64,000 bases of DNA. Origin: Ahaetulla prasina (lineage: Eukaryota > Chordata > Lepidosauria > Squamata > Colubridae). Below the pieces are notes generated by a model. The model saw only the letters and a program-made list of their open reading frames with translations. It was not told where the DNA came from and made no database searches. The stretch spans positions 189,729,436 through 189,793,435 of the forward strand of contig NC_080539.1 in assembly GCF_028640845.1 (NCBI RefSeq). Direction: 5' to 3'. Both the position numbers and the translations under genes were made by a program. Numbering within the stretch: position 1 is the stretch's first letter; the number at the start of each line of letters is the position of its first letter. Shown piece by piece: positions 42,761-53,390 of the stretch.

Positions 42761-43445
42761 AGTGACTCCTTGTCTTGCCTTCTGGTGCTTTGGAAAATAG
42801 ATTGACCTCTTCTTTGTGGCAGCTCCTCAAATATGAAGGAACACTGCTATCATGCTGTCCCTAGTCCTCCTTTTCACTAGGCTATTCTTCATGTTTTAGC
42901 CTTCAGCACCCTAATCATCTTTGTTGTTCTTTTCAGCACTCTTTCCAGACTCTCAACATCTTTTTTATATTGTGGTAACCAAAACTGGATGCAGTATTCC
43001 AAGTGTGGTCTTACCAAGGCATTATAAAGCTTCACATGATCTTGATTCTATCCGTGTCTTAATGCAACCTAGGATCACACTGACTTTTTTGGCTGCTGCA
43101 ACACACTTCTGGCTCATATTTAAGTAGTTATCTATTAGGACTCCAAGATCCTTCTCACAGTTACTGCTATTGAGCCAAGTTTCACCTATTGTGTACCTGT
43201 ACATTTGGTTTTCCTTACTCGTGTAAAACCTTACTTTTCTCACCACTGAATTTAATTTTGTTACAGAGGGGCCCAGTGTTCAAGTCTGTCGAGATCCTTC
43301 TGGATCTTGAGCCTATCTTCTGGGGTGTTAGCTATTCCTGCCAGCTTGGTGTTGTCTGCAAATCTGATGAGTTCGCCTTCTATTCTCTCATCTAAAGAAA
43401 TTGAAGAGTCCTGGGCCTAAAATAGAAGTTTGGGGTACTACACTC
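42761..43445 (-). pseudogene. CR1 LINE RT, 3' half (left of the 8.2-kb insertion)
   Basis: The minus reading from 43445 gives the start of the palm (V-P-Q-x-S-x-LGP, decayed), then decayed RT, then the frame 43246-43022: VRFYTSKENQMYRYTIGETW, CEKDLGVLIDNYLNMSQKC, AAAKKVSVILGCIKTRI. This is the conserved CR1 RT C-terminal region. It continues at 51603-52390 on the far side of the insertion. Confidence 0.8.
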
Positions 43446-44278
43446 AATTTCATTGAGTGCCGCATCAGCATTTTGGTTGCCCTTGGGGGGGACGTGGCCG
43501 GGGGAGCATGGCCAGGTGGTCACAGCCCAATGGGTGGATATGGCCAGCTCATTGCTTATGTCGGGGGCGTCTGTGGGAAATCGGGCAAGGCTGGGGATGG
43601 ATAGAGGGGTCTCCAGCAGAAGGGGGTGGGACCAGGGTGTGTGCCAGGGCCTGATCCACCAGAGGAACAAAGATGAATTGTGAGGTAGCCCAGCCAGTTG
43701 CTGTCATTGCCACGCTGCGGCCCCTGCAGACTTGGTCATCAAACCTCATTTTCAAGAAAGCCTGCCATGTGTGCAGGGCTGCAGCATGGCCATGATGGTG
43801 ACTGCCTGGACTGTTTATCCACAATGCCACCATCTGCCTTTGTCTGCAGCTGGAACAGAATAGGCAGCTGCACAGCAGCCTGGCACATGTGGCAAACTGC
43901 ATGGCCACCCGGCACATCTGGCTGGCCGGATCATGTGCCTCCACCTGCTGGTTGGAACATCGACCCAGCTTGGATCCACCTGTGCTGTGTGGGCTGTAGA
44001 ATACCAGCTGCCTTTTGGGGGTGGGGGCTTACTGCCTTTCCCGTTCGCCGGGGCCTTTGCAACTGGGGCAGCGGGTGGAAGTCCTGCATGTGCAGTGGAG
44101 TTAGAAGATGAAGTTGGATGGCTCCACCCTGACCCGCCACCTGCCTCCCCTCACCTCATGGCGGCACTGGCAGCAGGCAAAGGTAGACGCATGGAGGGAG
44201 GCACGTGATCCAGCCCACCAGACGCACCAGGCAGCTGCCCGGCCGCCTGCCCGTCCCAGCCGGGGACCATGGACAACC
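43446..44278. mobile_element. Unclassified GC-rich inserted block, left part
   Basis: A GC-rich sequence of unknown type begins exactly after acactc (43440-43445) in the CR1 RT and runs to the Gypsy-2 insertion. It repeats motifs found in its right part (50799-51602): 'gatcatgtgcctcc' and 'ggcagctgccc'. No transposase, RT or tRNA-like head is found in six frames; the open frames here are long only because stops are rare in GC-rich DNA. Confidence 0.55.
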
Positions 44279-44907
44279 TGTTGTGGTCTGTCAGCAGCCT
44301 ACAGTGCTGGTGGCAGAATTGGACAGTGATGAGGCGGAGGCGAGGCCAGGGCCATCGAGAAATGTGGTGTGGGCTCCAGAGCCTCCAGGGCCTGAGAGTA
44401 GTGAGAGTGAGGTGCGGACTCCAGAGCCTCCAGAGGCCGAGGAGGAGGAGGAACTGGGAGAGCCTGTCCCTAATGCCCGAATGAGAAGAGCTGCCAAGAG
44501 GCAGCAGCAGCTTAAGCAGAGAGGTCACCTCGGGGGTAGGGTCAAGAGATAATTGGCCCCTCCCATAAGATTTAAAAGGAAACCAGCATCGGTGTCTCAA
44601 ACATCGGTGTCTCAGTTTGCCAGAAAACAACGTTGGAGCTGCGCTCGTCCCATTCTCTGCTCTGGATGTTTCTCTGAGAAGACCTTGGCAGCTCTCCATT
44701 CTCTGCTCGAGACGCTTACCTGCAAAGGACTTTGGCATCTAAATTGGATCAGGTTGGAAATAATGACAAACTGTTTTGTGTGAGAAGCCTTTGTTTTCTT
44801 TTGAGTTTCACGACGCTGGGAATGGGTTAATTCCCAGCTGCTTGAATAAAGTTTATTTTCATTAAGGACTGCGTTTGTTGCTACCTGCTCGAGTCTGGGC
44901 CACAACA
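44279..44907 (+). mobile_element. Gypsy-2 5' LTR
   Basis: Starts tgttgtggtctgtcagcagc and ends ctgggccacaaca (629 bp) with mirrored TGTTGTGG/CCACAACA termini. AATAAA lies at ~44848. Preceded by the target duplication caacc (44274-44278), repeated after the 3' LTR. Confidence 0.95.
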
Positions 44908-44953
44908 GTTTGTTTTCCGGCCCACGAGATGAAGTAGGCAATAATCTTCAGCC

Positions 44954-45690
44954 ATGGAGGAGCTCCGTGCCATGAATCAGCAACTTCAGCAGCAAGTAGC
45001 TTTGCTAACTGCACAGCTGGCTCAGGTCCAAGCCTCAGTTTCTCCCTCTCCGTTGAAGAGGTCATATTGCCGTGCCAGACAAGTTCGATGTTACGCAAGC
45101 CATGTTTCCTTCTTTTATGGGACAATGCCAGATCTTTATCAGCCTGAAAAGGGAGGACTTCCCCACTGACCGGGATAAAGTGGGGTTTGTACTCAGCCTG
45201 CTCTCCGGCTCTGAAGCTCCTTGGGCCACATTCCTACTGGTGCAGGATAGTCCTTTGCGGAATGATTTCAGGGGATTTTGTGAACAGCTCAGGCTGATGT
45301 ACGAGGACCCTATCAAAATGCAGACTGCCACCAGGCGACTGAAGACTGAAGACCCTGAAGCAGGGCCGGAAACCACTGCAGGAGTACATCAGTGAGTTCC
45401 AAGATGGCTTAGCGGAGGAGTTGCAGGATGAGCTGGTTTGGGCCGACATCCCTCCAACCCTAAACGCACTGGTGCATCTGTGCCTTCAGATCGACGCCCA
45501 GTTGCAGACACGGACCAGTCGCCGGGCCCGCCAGGAGACCAGTGTGGTTCCCACCAGGTGTGAGGTTCCGGTTCCACAGGGGGAGCCCATAGAAATAGGT
45601 GCAGCCCGTCTTCATCTGTCAGTGGCGGAGAAACAGAGATGATGGTCAGGGGGGTTGTGTTTGTACTATGGGGAGCCTGGGCATTTTGCC
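44954..45690 (+). pseudogene. gag: Gypsy-2 gag
   Basis: Starts MEELRAMNQQLQQQVALLTA (coiled-coil N-terminus), shifts frame near 45060, then the capsid-like frame 45072-45395 (DKFDVTQAMFPSFMGQCQIF, DKVGFVLSLLSGSEAPWATF, RGFCEQLRLMYEDP). It shifts again and continues with YISEFQDGLAEELQDEL and ALVHLCLQIDAQLQ. The zinc knuckle at ~45658-45700 reads CLYYGEPGHFAASC; the second Cys of CCHC is Tyr, so the knuckle is broken. Gag would assemble the particle and bind RNA. Confidence 0.9.
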
Positions 45691-45859
45691 GCTTCTTGCC
45701 CAAAGAAATGATGAAGGAAGCCGGCTCCTGTGCCTGCCCCAAAACCCCCAAAAACCTTGTCGGAAAACTCCCTGAGCCCGATCTAAGGGAGACCTTGGAT
45801 CGGGCACCCACCAAGACCAAGGAGCGCCCAGCGGATGTGGAGCCTGGATCAACTTGACA

Positions 45860-46560
45860 CCTGCTTTTGATGGCAAGAATATGTGTGTCCAATACGCAGC
45901 AGGGAATTCTGGCACACGCCTTAGTGGATTCCAGAGCCACTACCAACTTTATGGACATGGCGTTTGCAGCCCAATATTCAGTTCCTCAGTGTCCATTGGA
46001 TTCTCCCCTGCTTGTGGAGACCGTCGATGGACAGGTGCTTCGGTCTGGGCCTATCATGGCCACCACGCAACCCTTGTGCCTAACCATCGGGTCTCATGAG
46101 GAAGCCATCCAGTTCTATATTACCTCTGGCCTGCACTTTCCCGTGGTTCTGGGCTTGGCTTGGCTCTGGGCACATGACCCGCAGTTCTGTTGGTCCCAGA
46201 ACTTCATTGCTTTTCCGAGCTTGCAATGTGTGGACCACATCCGCCAAGTCTGTGCAGGCCAGTTGCTTGGCCCAGCTGGGGTGTCCTTGTCTCCCACACT
46301 CGAGGACTTTGCAGATGTGTTCAGCGAGAAGGAGACGGACCAATTGCCCCCGCACCAGCCATATGACTGCCCCATTGATTTGATCCTGGATGCACCACTC
46401 CCAGCAGGGTGCTTGTATTCGATGTCAGATCCAGAGTTGGCCGCGTTACGGGACTTCTTGGATAAGAACTTGGCTCGGGGCTTTATCCGACCCTCTTCGT
46501 CGTCCTTGCCCGCCCCAGTCCTGTTGGGGAAAAAAAACTGGAGACTTGAGGCTTTGCTGC
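45860..46560 (+). pseudogene. Gypsy-2 protease and linker
   Basis: The frame 45867-46661 reads HALVDSRATTNFMDMAFA, an aspartic protease whose active DSG is DSR. It continues with PLCLTIGSHEEAIQFYI, PVVLGLAWLWAHDPQF and the pre-RT segment FADVFSEKETDQLPPHQPYDC. The reading enters the start of RT ([19 protein letters not shown]) before a frameshift near 46540. The same DSG to DSR change is seen in Gypsy-1. Confidence 0.9.
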
Positions 46561-47520
46561 GACTATCGCAAGTTAAACACCATCACGGTGCGCAACCGGT
46601 ATCCCCTGCCCCTTATTCACGAACTCATGGAGTGGCTTCGGGAGGCTGCCGTGTTCACTAAATTGGACTTGCAAGGGGCCTATAATCTTGTTCGGATCCG
46701 TCTTGGGGATGAATGGAAGACAGCGTTTGGCATCCGCTACGGGCACTTTGAGTATACCATCATGCCGTTTGGACTGACCAATGCTCCTGCCAATTTTCAA
46801 CATTTCATGAATGATATTTTTAGGCACCTCTTAGACAAATTTGTCATTATTTATCTTGATGACATCCTGATCTACTTCCACTCGCCAGGTCCAGCACCGT
46901 CTCCAGGAGAATCATCTGTATGTGAAACTGGAGAAATGCCAGTTTTTCTAGTCCACCATCGAGTTCCTGGGGCATCGCATTTCCCCCGAGGGCATTGCTA
47001 TGGAGCTGAGCAAGGTGGAGTCTTTGCGTAGTTGGCAGCCTCCTCGACGGGCGAAGGATGTCCAGCACCTTCTCGGGTTTGCCAACTACTATCGGACCTT
47101 TATCCCCAGCTTCGCTACCTTGACCGCATCCCTCACTCAGCTTCTGCAAAAGAAAGTCCCGTTTCGGTGGCGTGTCCCCGAGCAGCAGGCATTCCAGGCC
47201 TTGAAACGGGCCTTCATGAAGGAACCTATCATGAAGCATCCTGACCCCCGTCGTCCATTTGTGGTGGAAGCAGATGCATCAGATGTGGCCATTGGTGCAG
47301 TGTTGCTCCAGGCTCGCACGTCTGGCGGTACCCTTTTCCCTTGCGCATATTATTCCAGGAAGCTTAACCTCTCTGAGCGCAACCATATGGGAGAAGGAGT
47401 TACTAGCCATTAAGACAGCATTTGAGTCCTGGAGACATCTTCTGGACGGGGCCCGGCATCAAATTGAAGTCCGGACGGACCATAAAAACTTGGAGTTCTT
47501 ATAAACCGCCCGGAAACTGA
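46541..47520 (+). pseudogene. pol: Gypsy-2 reverse transcriptase and RNase H
   Basis: RT frame (within 46390-47031): [68 protein letters not shown] with the YLDD catalytic site at 46852-46863. A frameshift near 46885 leads into the RNase H frame 47000-47413: [52 protein letters not shown]. It is followed in another frame by [16 protein letters not shown] and [11 protein letters not shown]. All catalytic acidic residues I can follow are retained; frameshifts are not. Confidence 0.9.
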
Positions 47521-47559
47521 ACCAATGGCAGATTCGGTGGTCCCTCTTCTTTACCCAGT

Positions 47560-48138
47560 TTCATTTCCGTGTGACCTACATCCCCAGTGGTTGCAACCAA
47601 AGGGCAAATGTGCTCTCGAGGAAACTGGAGTATTCCCACCTTGCAGACCCGCTTCCGCTGCGGACAGTGTTGCCCGTAGAGTCCTTCTCCGTGGTTCAGG
47701 AACCAGTGGATCTGTGAGTCCAGATACGGGAAGCGTAGCGGCACGATGCTTACGTAGAGCAACACAAGGAAGAGGTAGGACCCGATTCTCCATATACATT
47801 TCATGAGGAACTTTTGTAGTACCAAGACCGGCTCTACATGCCGGTAGGACCGCTTCGAGGACTTATCTTGTCACAGTGTCATAATAATCCTGTGGCGGGG
47901 CACTTCAGCCTCTTCGAGACCCTGAATCTAGTTTCATGTACTTTTCGGTGGCCCCACTTACGACATGATGTCCAGGCGTATGCTACATTGTGTGTTCGCT
48001 GCCGACAGGCCACGTCGGCAACGGGAGCCCCACTAGGGCTACTCCAGCTATTGCCAACACCAGAGAGACCTTGGGGGGGCCATTTCCATGGACTTCTTGA
48101 TGGATTTGCCTCCGTCTTCTGGTTTCACAACTGTTATT
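47560..48138 (+). pseudogene. Gypsy-2 RNase H end and integrase zinc domain
   Basis: After a decayed tether region, the frame 47838-48497 encodes the integrase HHCC zinc finger: LILSQCHNNPVAGHFSLFET (two His), then DVQAYATLCVRCRQ (two Cys). The catalytic core starts in a shifted frame at 48088 (MDFLMDLPPSSGFTTV; first catalytic Asp). It is interrupted by an LTR-like insertion at about 48139. Confidence 0.85.
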
Positions 48139-48668
48139 CTACGCCCCCCGAGCCGGGCCCCCTGCCAAAAAGTGACTCGGAGGGGGAAGAGCCATCAGGA
48201 CTTACTGCTGGAGCACCGGCTTCCGTGGCTCAGCTCCAGGAGCCAGAGGCAGGCCAGGTGGAGGAGATAATGAGGCCTCCGTCCCTTGACTCTTCCCCCC
48301 CCAGGTCACGCCTCCAGACCCGGCTGATGGCAATCAGGCCTGGCTGGACCCTAGGTTTCGTAGGCAGGAGAGGCGGGAACAACAGATGCAGGTGTGGGGC
48401 AGGCATAGGAAGTGCTGAGTCATGGACCCACACCCCACAGGATATAAAACAGCAAGGGCTACTATACCACTTCGTGGCAAGCAAATCAACTGCTTAGAGG
48501 GAGAATTAGAGCTGAAGTCCTGATTGTTCCTGGTTTCCTGGCTGAATCATTGGCATCAAGAGAGATAACAGAGACACTCGCAGACGCTCGCTAGTTTGCT
48601 GCCAGAGCTGATAGTTGCCGGCTAATTAAGTCATCGCTTATGTCTCTCGGACTGCGGAGGGGGACAGA
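48139..48668 (+). mobile_element. Solo-LTR-like insertion in Gypsy-2 integrase (edges approximate)
   Basis: About 530 bp breaks the integrase between SGFTT and VFVVVDM. It contains a TATA-type ggatataaaacag (48438-48450) followed by a leader and Pro/Glu-biased open sequence upstream, typical of squamate gypsy LTRs. Clean TG...CA ends and target repeats are not resolved. Confidence 0.6.
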
Positions 48669-49715
48669 TCATCGACCGTGTTCGTGGTGGTGGACATGCT
48701 GACGAAGATGGCGCATTTCATTCCATGTCAGGGGTTACTGACGGCTCGCGCCAGCACCCACATGTTTATACAACACATCTTCCAGCTCCACAGCCTACCA
48801 GATAGGATCTATCAGACCGAGGGGCTCAATTTACTGCCCGGTTTTGGAAAGGACTGATGACAGATTTAGATGTAAAAATCTGCCTGGCGTTGGCACATCA
48901 TCCAGAAACTGACGGCGGGACTGAAAAAGTGATTGGCATTTTGGAGCAATACCTGCGCTGCTTCGTGAACCAGCCACAAGACAATTGGTCTGAGTATCTG
49001 GCAGTAGCAGAGTTTGCATTTAACAATTCGGAACATACCTCCACGCAAACAACTCCTTTCCTGGCTAATGTCGGATATCACCCTTGGTTCTTTCCCTTCA
49101 CACAACTCGATTCCCTGGTACTGGCGGCTAAGGATTTCCTGTCCAAATTGCAAGCCGTCCATCAGGTGGTGAGATGGTATCTCGAGAAAGCCAAGGAGGA
49201 CTACAAAAGAACTGCAGACCGATCTCAACAGGTGACACCGCCATTGGCTGTGGGAGATCGGGTCTGGTTATCCACCAAGCATCTCCCGTCTGACCGGCTG
49301 GTCAGGAAACTAGACCACCGGTACCATGGCCCGTTCCCTGTTGAGGCGGTTAACAACCCAGTCACCTACCGCCTGACCTTGCCACGCTCGATGTGTGTCC
49401 ACCCAGTGTTTCATAGATCCCTCCTTGTCCCAGAATGGCCTGCCTATCCACTCCGCCAACCTAACCATCCTCAACCGGCACCCCAGGATGGTGAGGAGCC
49501 GCCCGAGTACGAGGTTGCCAGCATTCGAGACTCCAGATGGCTCAAAGGATGATTCCAGTACCTTACTGAATGGAAGGGGTACGGACCCGAGGGCTTCACC
49601 TGGGAGGATGTCACCTCCGTGCATGCCCCTGCCTTAGTGAAAGCCTTCCATGACCAATTCCTGTCTCAGCCGCATCCGGATCGTCAGCCTTGGGGGAAGG
49701 GCCCTACGGTGAGGG
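48669..49715 (+). pseudogene. Gypsy-2 integrase core, C-terminal domain and chromodomain
   Basis: Resumes as VFVVVDMLTKMAHFIPC, then DRGAQFTARFWKGL in a shifted frame (second catalytic Asp, ~48814). The frame 48857-49552 reads HHPETDGGTEKVIGILEQYL (catalytic Glu), DNWSEYLAVAEFAFNNSEH, VGDRVWLSTKHLPSDRLVRK and GPFPVEAVNNPVTYRLTLP (GPY/F-type module). A TGA at 49550 (likely from CGA) is followed by FQYLTEWKGYGPEGFTWEDV, a chromodomain. Chromodomains steer chromovirus integration to marked chromatin. Confidence 0.9.
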
Positions 49716-49719
49716 ATAG

Positions 49720-50798
49720 TGTTGTGGTCCATCAGCAGCCTACGGTGCTGGTGGCGGAATCGGACAGTGATGAGGCGGAGGCGAGGCCAGGGCCATCGAG
49801 AAATGGGGTGTGGACTCCAGAGCCTCCAGAGCCGAGAGTAGCGAGGAGGAGGAACTGGGAGAGCCTGTCCCTAATGCCCGAATGAGAAGAGCTGCCAAGA
49901 GGCAGGAGCAGCTCAAGCAGAGAGATCACCTCGGGGGTACGGCCAAGAGATAATTGGCCCCTCCCATAAGGTTTAAAAGGATACCGGCATCAGTGTCTCA
50001 GTTTGCCGGTGTCAGCCTCTGCTTTATTTAAGTGTATTTCTCCTACTAGACTGTTTTACTGTTTTATTACTCCGTTAAAGGTTTTCTTCTTACTGAATGT
50101 CTTACATGATTTATGGAGGAGGAGGGAGGTTTGTACTGTTGCCAGCGTTTGGCTGACATTGCATGTGTGGGGGAGAGAGCTAGTCTTTCAAACAGACGTT
50201 TGAACTGATTTGGCGCGTGAATGTAATGGGAGTTGCCTGCTTCACATTCCATCCAGAAGATTGACAGAGGGAGAATATCGGAAGTGAAACTACATGTGGC
50301 CAAGGAGGAAGACGACATTGGATTATAACTGTTTGAACTCTAGTGGGAGGAGGGTTCAGGAGAGGATATGATGTCTGTGGTTAGTATACTTTCAGTTCTG
50401 GCTTAGCTTTGTTTGCTATCTGACATGTTTAGTAAAAATTACCAATTTCTTCAAAATGGAGTTGGGTCTTTATTTTCTTAAACATTGATCTGAGGCAAGC
50501 TGACAGCTGGAAAACAACGTTGGAGCTGCGCTCGTCCCATTCTCTGCTCTGGATGTTTCTCTGAGAAAACCTTGGCAGCTCTCCATTCTCTGCTCGAGAC
50601 GCTTACCTGCAAAGGACTTTGGCAATGATCTAAATTGGACCAGGTTGGAAATAATGACAGACTGTGTTGTGTGAGAAGCCTTTGCTTTCTTTTGAGTTTC
50701 ACGACGCTGGGAATGGGTCAATTCCCAGCTGCTTGAATAAAGTTTATTTTTATTAAGGACTGCGTTTGTTGCTACCTGCTCGAGTCTGGGTCACAACA
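49720..50798 (+). mobile_element. Gypsy-2 3' LTR, split by a younger solo LTR
   Basis: Starts tgttgtggtccatcagcagc, ends ctgggtcacaaca. Excluding the insertion at 50010-50505 and its duplicated flank it is ~578 bp, versus 629 bp for the 5' LTR; much of the difference is missing segments, so indels separate the pair. Confidence 0.9.
50010..50505 (+). mobile_element. Solo LTR inside the Gypsy-2 3' LTR (TSD gccgg/gctgg)
   Basis: Perfect 7-bp mirrored ends tgtcagc...gctgaca. 5-bp flanks gccgg (50005-50009) and gctgg (50506-50510). Removal rejoins 'cagtttgcc' with 'aaaacaacgttgg' as in the 5' LTR at ~44611-44632. Same lineage as 18396-18832. Confidence 0.9.
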
Positions 50799-51602
50799 CA
50801 ACCAGACAGACAGTGGGACAAAGCATGCGGGCAGCTGCCCTGCACTTCCAATGGGCCAGATCATGTGCCTCCTCCCCTGTGCCTCTGCCTGCTGCTTAGA
50901 GGGCCAGCCTAGCAATCGCAGCGCCCCAGACCCAGCTGCGTTGCACATGCTGCAGAGCCCCTTGGCTGGCGGGCTTCTGCTGGACACTGTCAGGCCCCAC
51001 ACGCTCACTGCTTCCTTTGCATGCAGTCGGGGGAATCCAATTTAGGCGGGCCAGGGCCTCAGCAGCCAATTTTTCACTGTCTCCAGAGCAGGCCTACGGG
51101 CCAGATCTGAGTCTTGTCTTCGACATGTCTGGTTGAAGGCTTTGTTCCTGCCTCAAACAATAAGGCCGGTGCACATGAGATAGCAGCAAACCTGGGCCAT
51201 GGACGGTGTTGGTTCCTGTGCCTGGCCTTAGATCTGACCCACGGGGCCACCGGGCCACCTTGGCCCCATCCCCTGGGCGGGCGCACAGGAACACATAAGC
51301 TCTGGCGTCCTGGGTGAAAGGGAAACGCTCAGAACGCAATTAGCCTGCAGGGCAAGAAGGCCCCAGGGATGCCAGGCCCCACGTGCACCACCACCTCCTG
51401 TACGTGCCCAGAGAGCATGGCAGGAGCGCCTCCTCATGGGCTCCAGGGTGGCCCCATGGATCTAAGGCTGGCCACGTTCTGGCCCGGATGGGTTGTAGAT
51501 TGGCACTCAGTTGGCCTGGGCTTTGCTGAGGCGCCATGGGCCAGTCCTTCAATGCTTCCAGGGCGGCCCTGCAGACCAAATCTAATCACTGCCTTAAGAT
51601 TG
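50799..51602. mobile_element. Unclassified GC-rich inserted block, right part
   Basis: Continues the block broken by Gypsy-2; ends at 51602 just before acactc (51603-51608), the same hexamer as at its left edge. GC-rich, with scattered CpGs and no protein homology that I recognise. Confidence 0.55.
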
Positions 51603-52390
51603 ACACTCCTACTCCATGTATCTGTAGTTCCACTAAGGAGTTCATATTGAGTGAGGTTTGTCAGCCAATTACAAATCCATTTGGTGGTGGTGGTGTCTGT
51701 CCCACATTTTTCTAGTTTACCAGGAAGTAGCTTGTGGGCTACTTTGTCAAATATTGTACTAAAATCCAAGTATACTATTTGGCAGACCAGTATTTCATTT
51801 TTCCACCAATCCACCAGTCACTTTGTCAAAAAATGAAATAAGACTTGTTTGGCCTGGTCTGTTTTTGACAAACCCGTGTTGGCTACTGATTATAACTTTG
51901 TTTGCTTCTAGGTGGTTGCAGATCTATTGCTTATCTTTTCCAGGATTTTCACAGGTATTGATGTCAGGGTGATTGGTCTATAATTCCCTGGATCTGTTTT
52001 TCTCTCTTTTTGAAGATGGAAACCACATCAGCTCTTTTCCAGTCCTCTGGTACTTCCCCAGTGCTTCAGGATCTTTGAAAGATATGGTTCAATGATTCTG
52101 AGATCATGTCTACCAGCTCCTTCCCTGCTCTGGGATGTAATTTATCAGGTCCTAGTGATTTGAACTTGTCTAGAGTGGATAGGTGTTCTCTTACTATTTT
52201 CTTGCCTATTTTAATTTGAATTCATAGTCTGTCTTGTACAGCTATGTTTTTGTTAGGTTGGGCTTTTTTTCCTTTTCTTTTTTTGTATGAAGACAGATGC
52301 AGAGAAAGAATTAAGAATTAAGCCTTGCTCTGTTGCCCATCACTTCCTTGCCATTTTCTCCATTAGTGGACCTGGGTTCACCTGAAATTT
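51603..52390 (-). pseudogene. CR1 LINE RT, N-terminal half (right of the 8.2-kb insertion)
   Basis: The minus reading holds CR1 RT motifs: CKLDKFKSLGPDKLHPR-like (~52120), fingers and LDFSTIFDKVAHKLLPGKLE (51760-51700), then ICNWLTNLTQYELLSGTTDT and WSRSVN at 51603. The next expected motif, GVPQGS, is at 43445 on the other side of the insertion. Frames are broken. Confidence 0.8.
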
Positions 52391-52729
52391 GTTATTCCCA
52401 TTGAAATGCTCAGAAACTCCAGACACTGGGATAAGATGCCCACAGCATCACTTAATTAACAGAATAGACAGAAATGGGACAGAAATGTATAATTAGGAAT
52501 GAATAATTAGGAATAATTGGAATGATATGTGGGAATGACTTTGAGACATGAGAAGAAATGCTGTCTAGGGAATAATCAGATAAAATTGTTGGGGGATGGA
52601 GATCCCACAACTGCTTAACAGAGAAAGAAACTTAAAAAGGATCTACCCTAGTTTATTAGGCTATAAAAGGAGATCTGTACTTTCAGACTTTAAAGTTTCT
52701 GCTAATGTAGCTTTATAATAAGGTAATGT
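52391..52729. other. Unassigned AT-rich sequence
   Basis: No gene; 'aattaggaat' repeats locally at 52490-52520. Confidence 0.4.
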
Positions 52730-53305
52730 AGAATCATTTCATCTGGTCCATTTCCTGTGGTCTACCTGGGAAGGCTGACAATATTGTACCCCATGGTGAT
52801 CTCACCCAGAAGCCTCACGTAGATGTTGAATAGAAACATAGAAAACGACAAATTCTGTGGCACCTCACATCGTAGAGGCTGGGTAAGGGAGCTCCTTCCC
52901 AATCATCACCAACTGGAACTGACCCTGGAGAAAGGAGGTGAACCCCCACGATACAGTGCCACTCAATCCCAATCCCTATAGGCAATCCAGAAGGAAGCCA
53001 TGGTCTGATAGTATTGAAAGCCAATCTGCAGTGAAGTTGCAGTTTCCCAGGAAGGAATGAGTGAGATGACACAGTAGATCAAGTAGGACAAGGATGGATG
53101 CACAACCCTCCTCCTGCCCTTGCCAGAGATCATCCAAAAGTGTGATGAAGTTTCTGTCTGATATCCAGCTCAGACTTTAACTAAAAGGGATCTAGATAAT
53201 TTACTTCATCCAAGGTCCTCGGAAGCTGCTGCATGGCCATCTTCTCAACTATCTTTCCCAGAAAGTGATTAGATACTGGGCTAAAATCGAGGGCAGAAAA
53301 GTTGC
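52730..53305 (-). pseudogene. L3-like LINE, RT part
   Basis: Decayed minus-strand RT: VSNHFLGKIVEKMAMQQL (~53270), LDEVNYLDPF (~53190), then a broken stretch and CRLAFNTIRPWLPSG (~53010; corresponds to the A-motif LSAAFDTIDH). The usual catalytic aspartates are replaced or lost. The 5' part of the same element appears at 55806-56560. Confidence 0.6.
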
Positions 53306-53390
53306 TACTAAAATAAAATAAAATGGTAGAAGGAGAGGTGGAGAGGGAAAGATAAGTCATAGAAAAAGAAGAAAGACTGGAGAAAGGAAA

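Larger units (their letters stand above)
44279..50798 (+). mobile_element. Gypsy-2: complete Ty3/gypsy chromovirus, TSD caacc
   Basis: Two LTRs (44279-44907 and 49720-50798) enclose gag, protease, RT, RNase H, integrase and a chromodomain in the canonical order. Identical 5-bp repeats caacc flank it (44274-44278; 50799-50803). Two other LTRs have since inserted into it (48139-48668 approx.; 50010-50505). Coding frames carry several stops and frameshifts, so it is now non-autonomous. Confidence 0.95.

Noticed and set aside
43453..44208. Several Trp/Gly/Pro-rich frames in the GC-rich block
   Set aside because: No motif, overlapping on both strands, explained by GC content.
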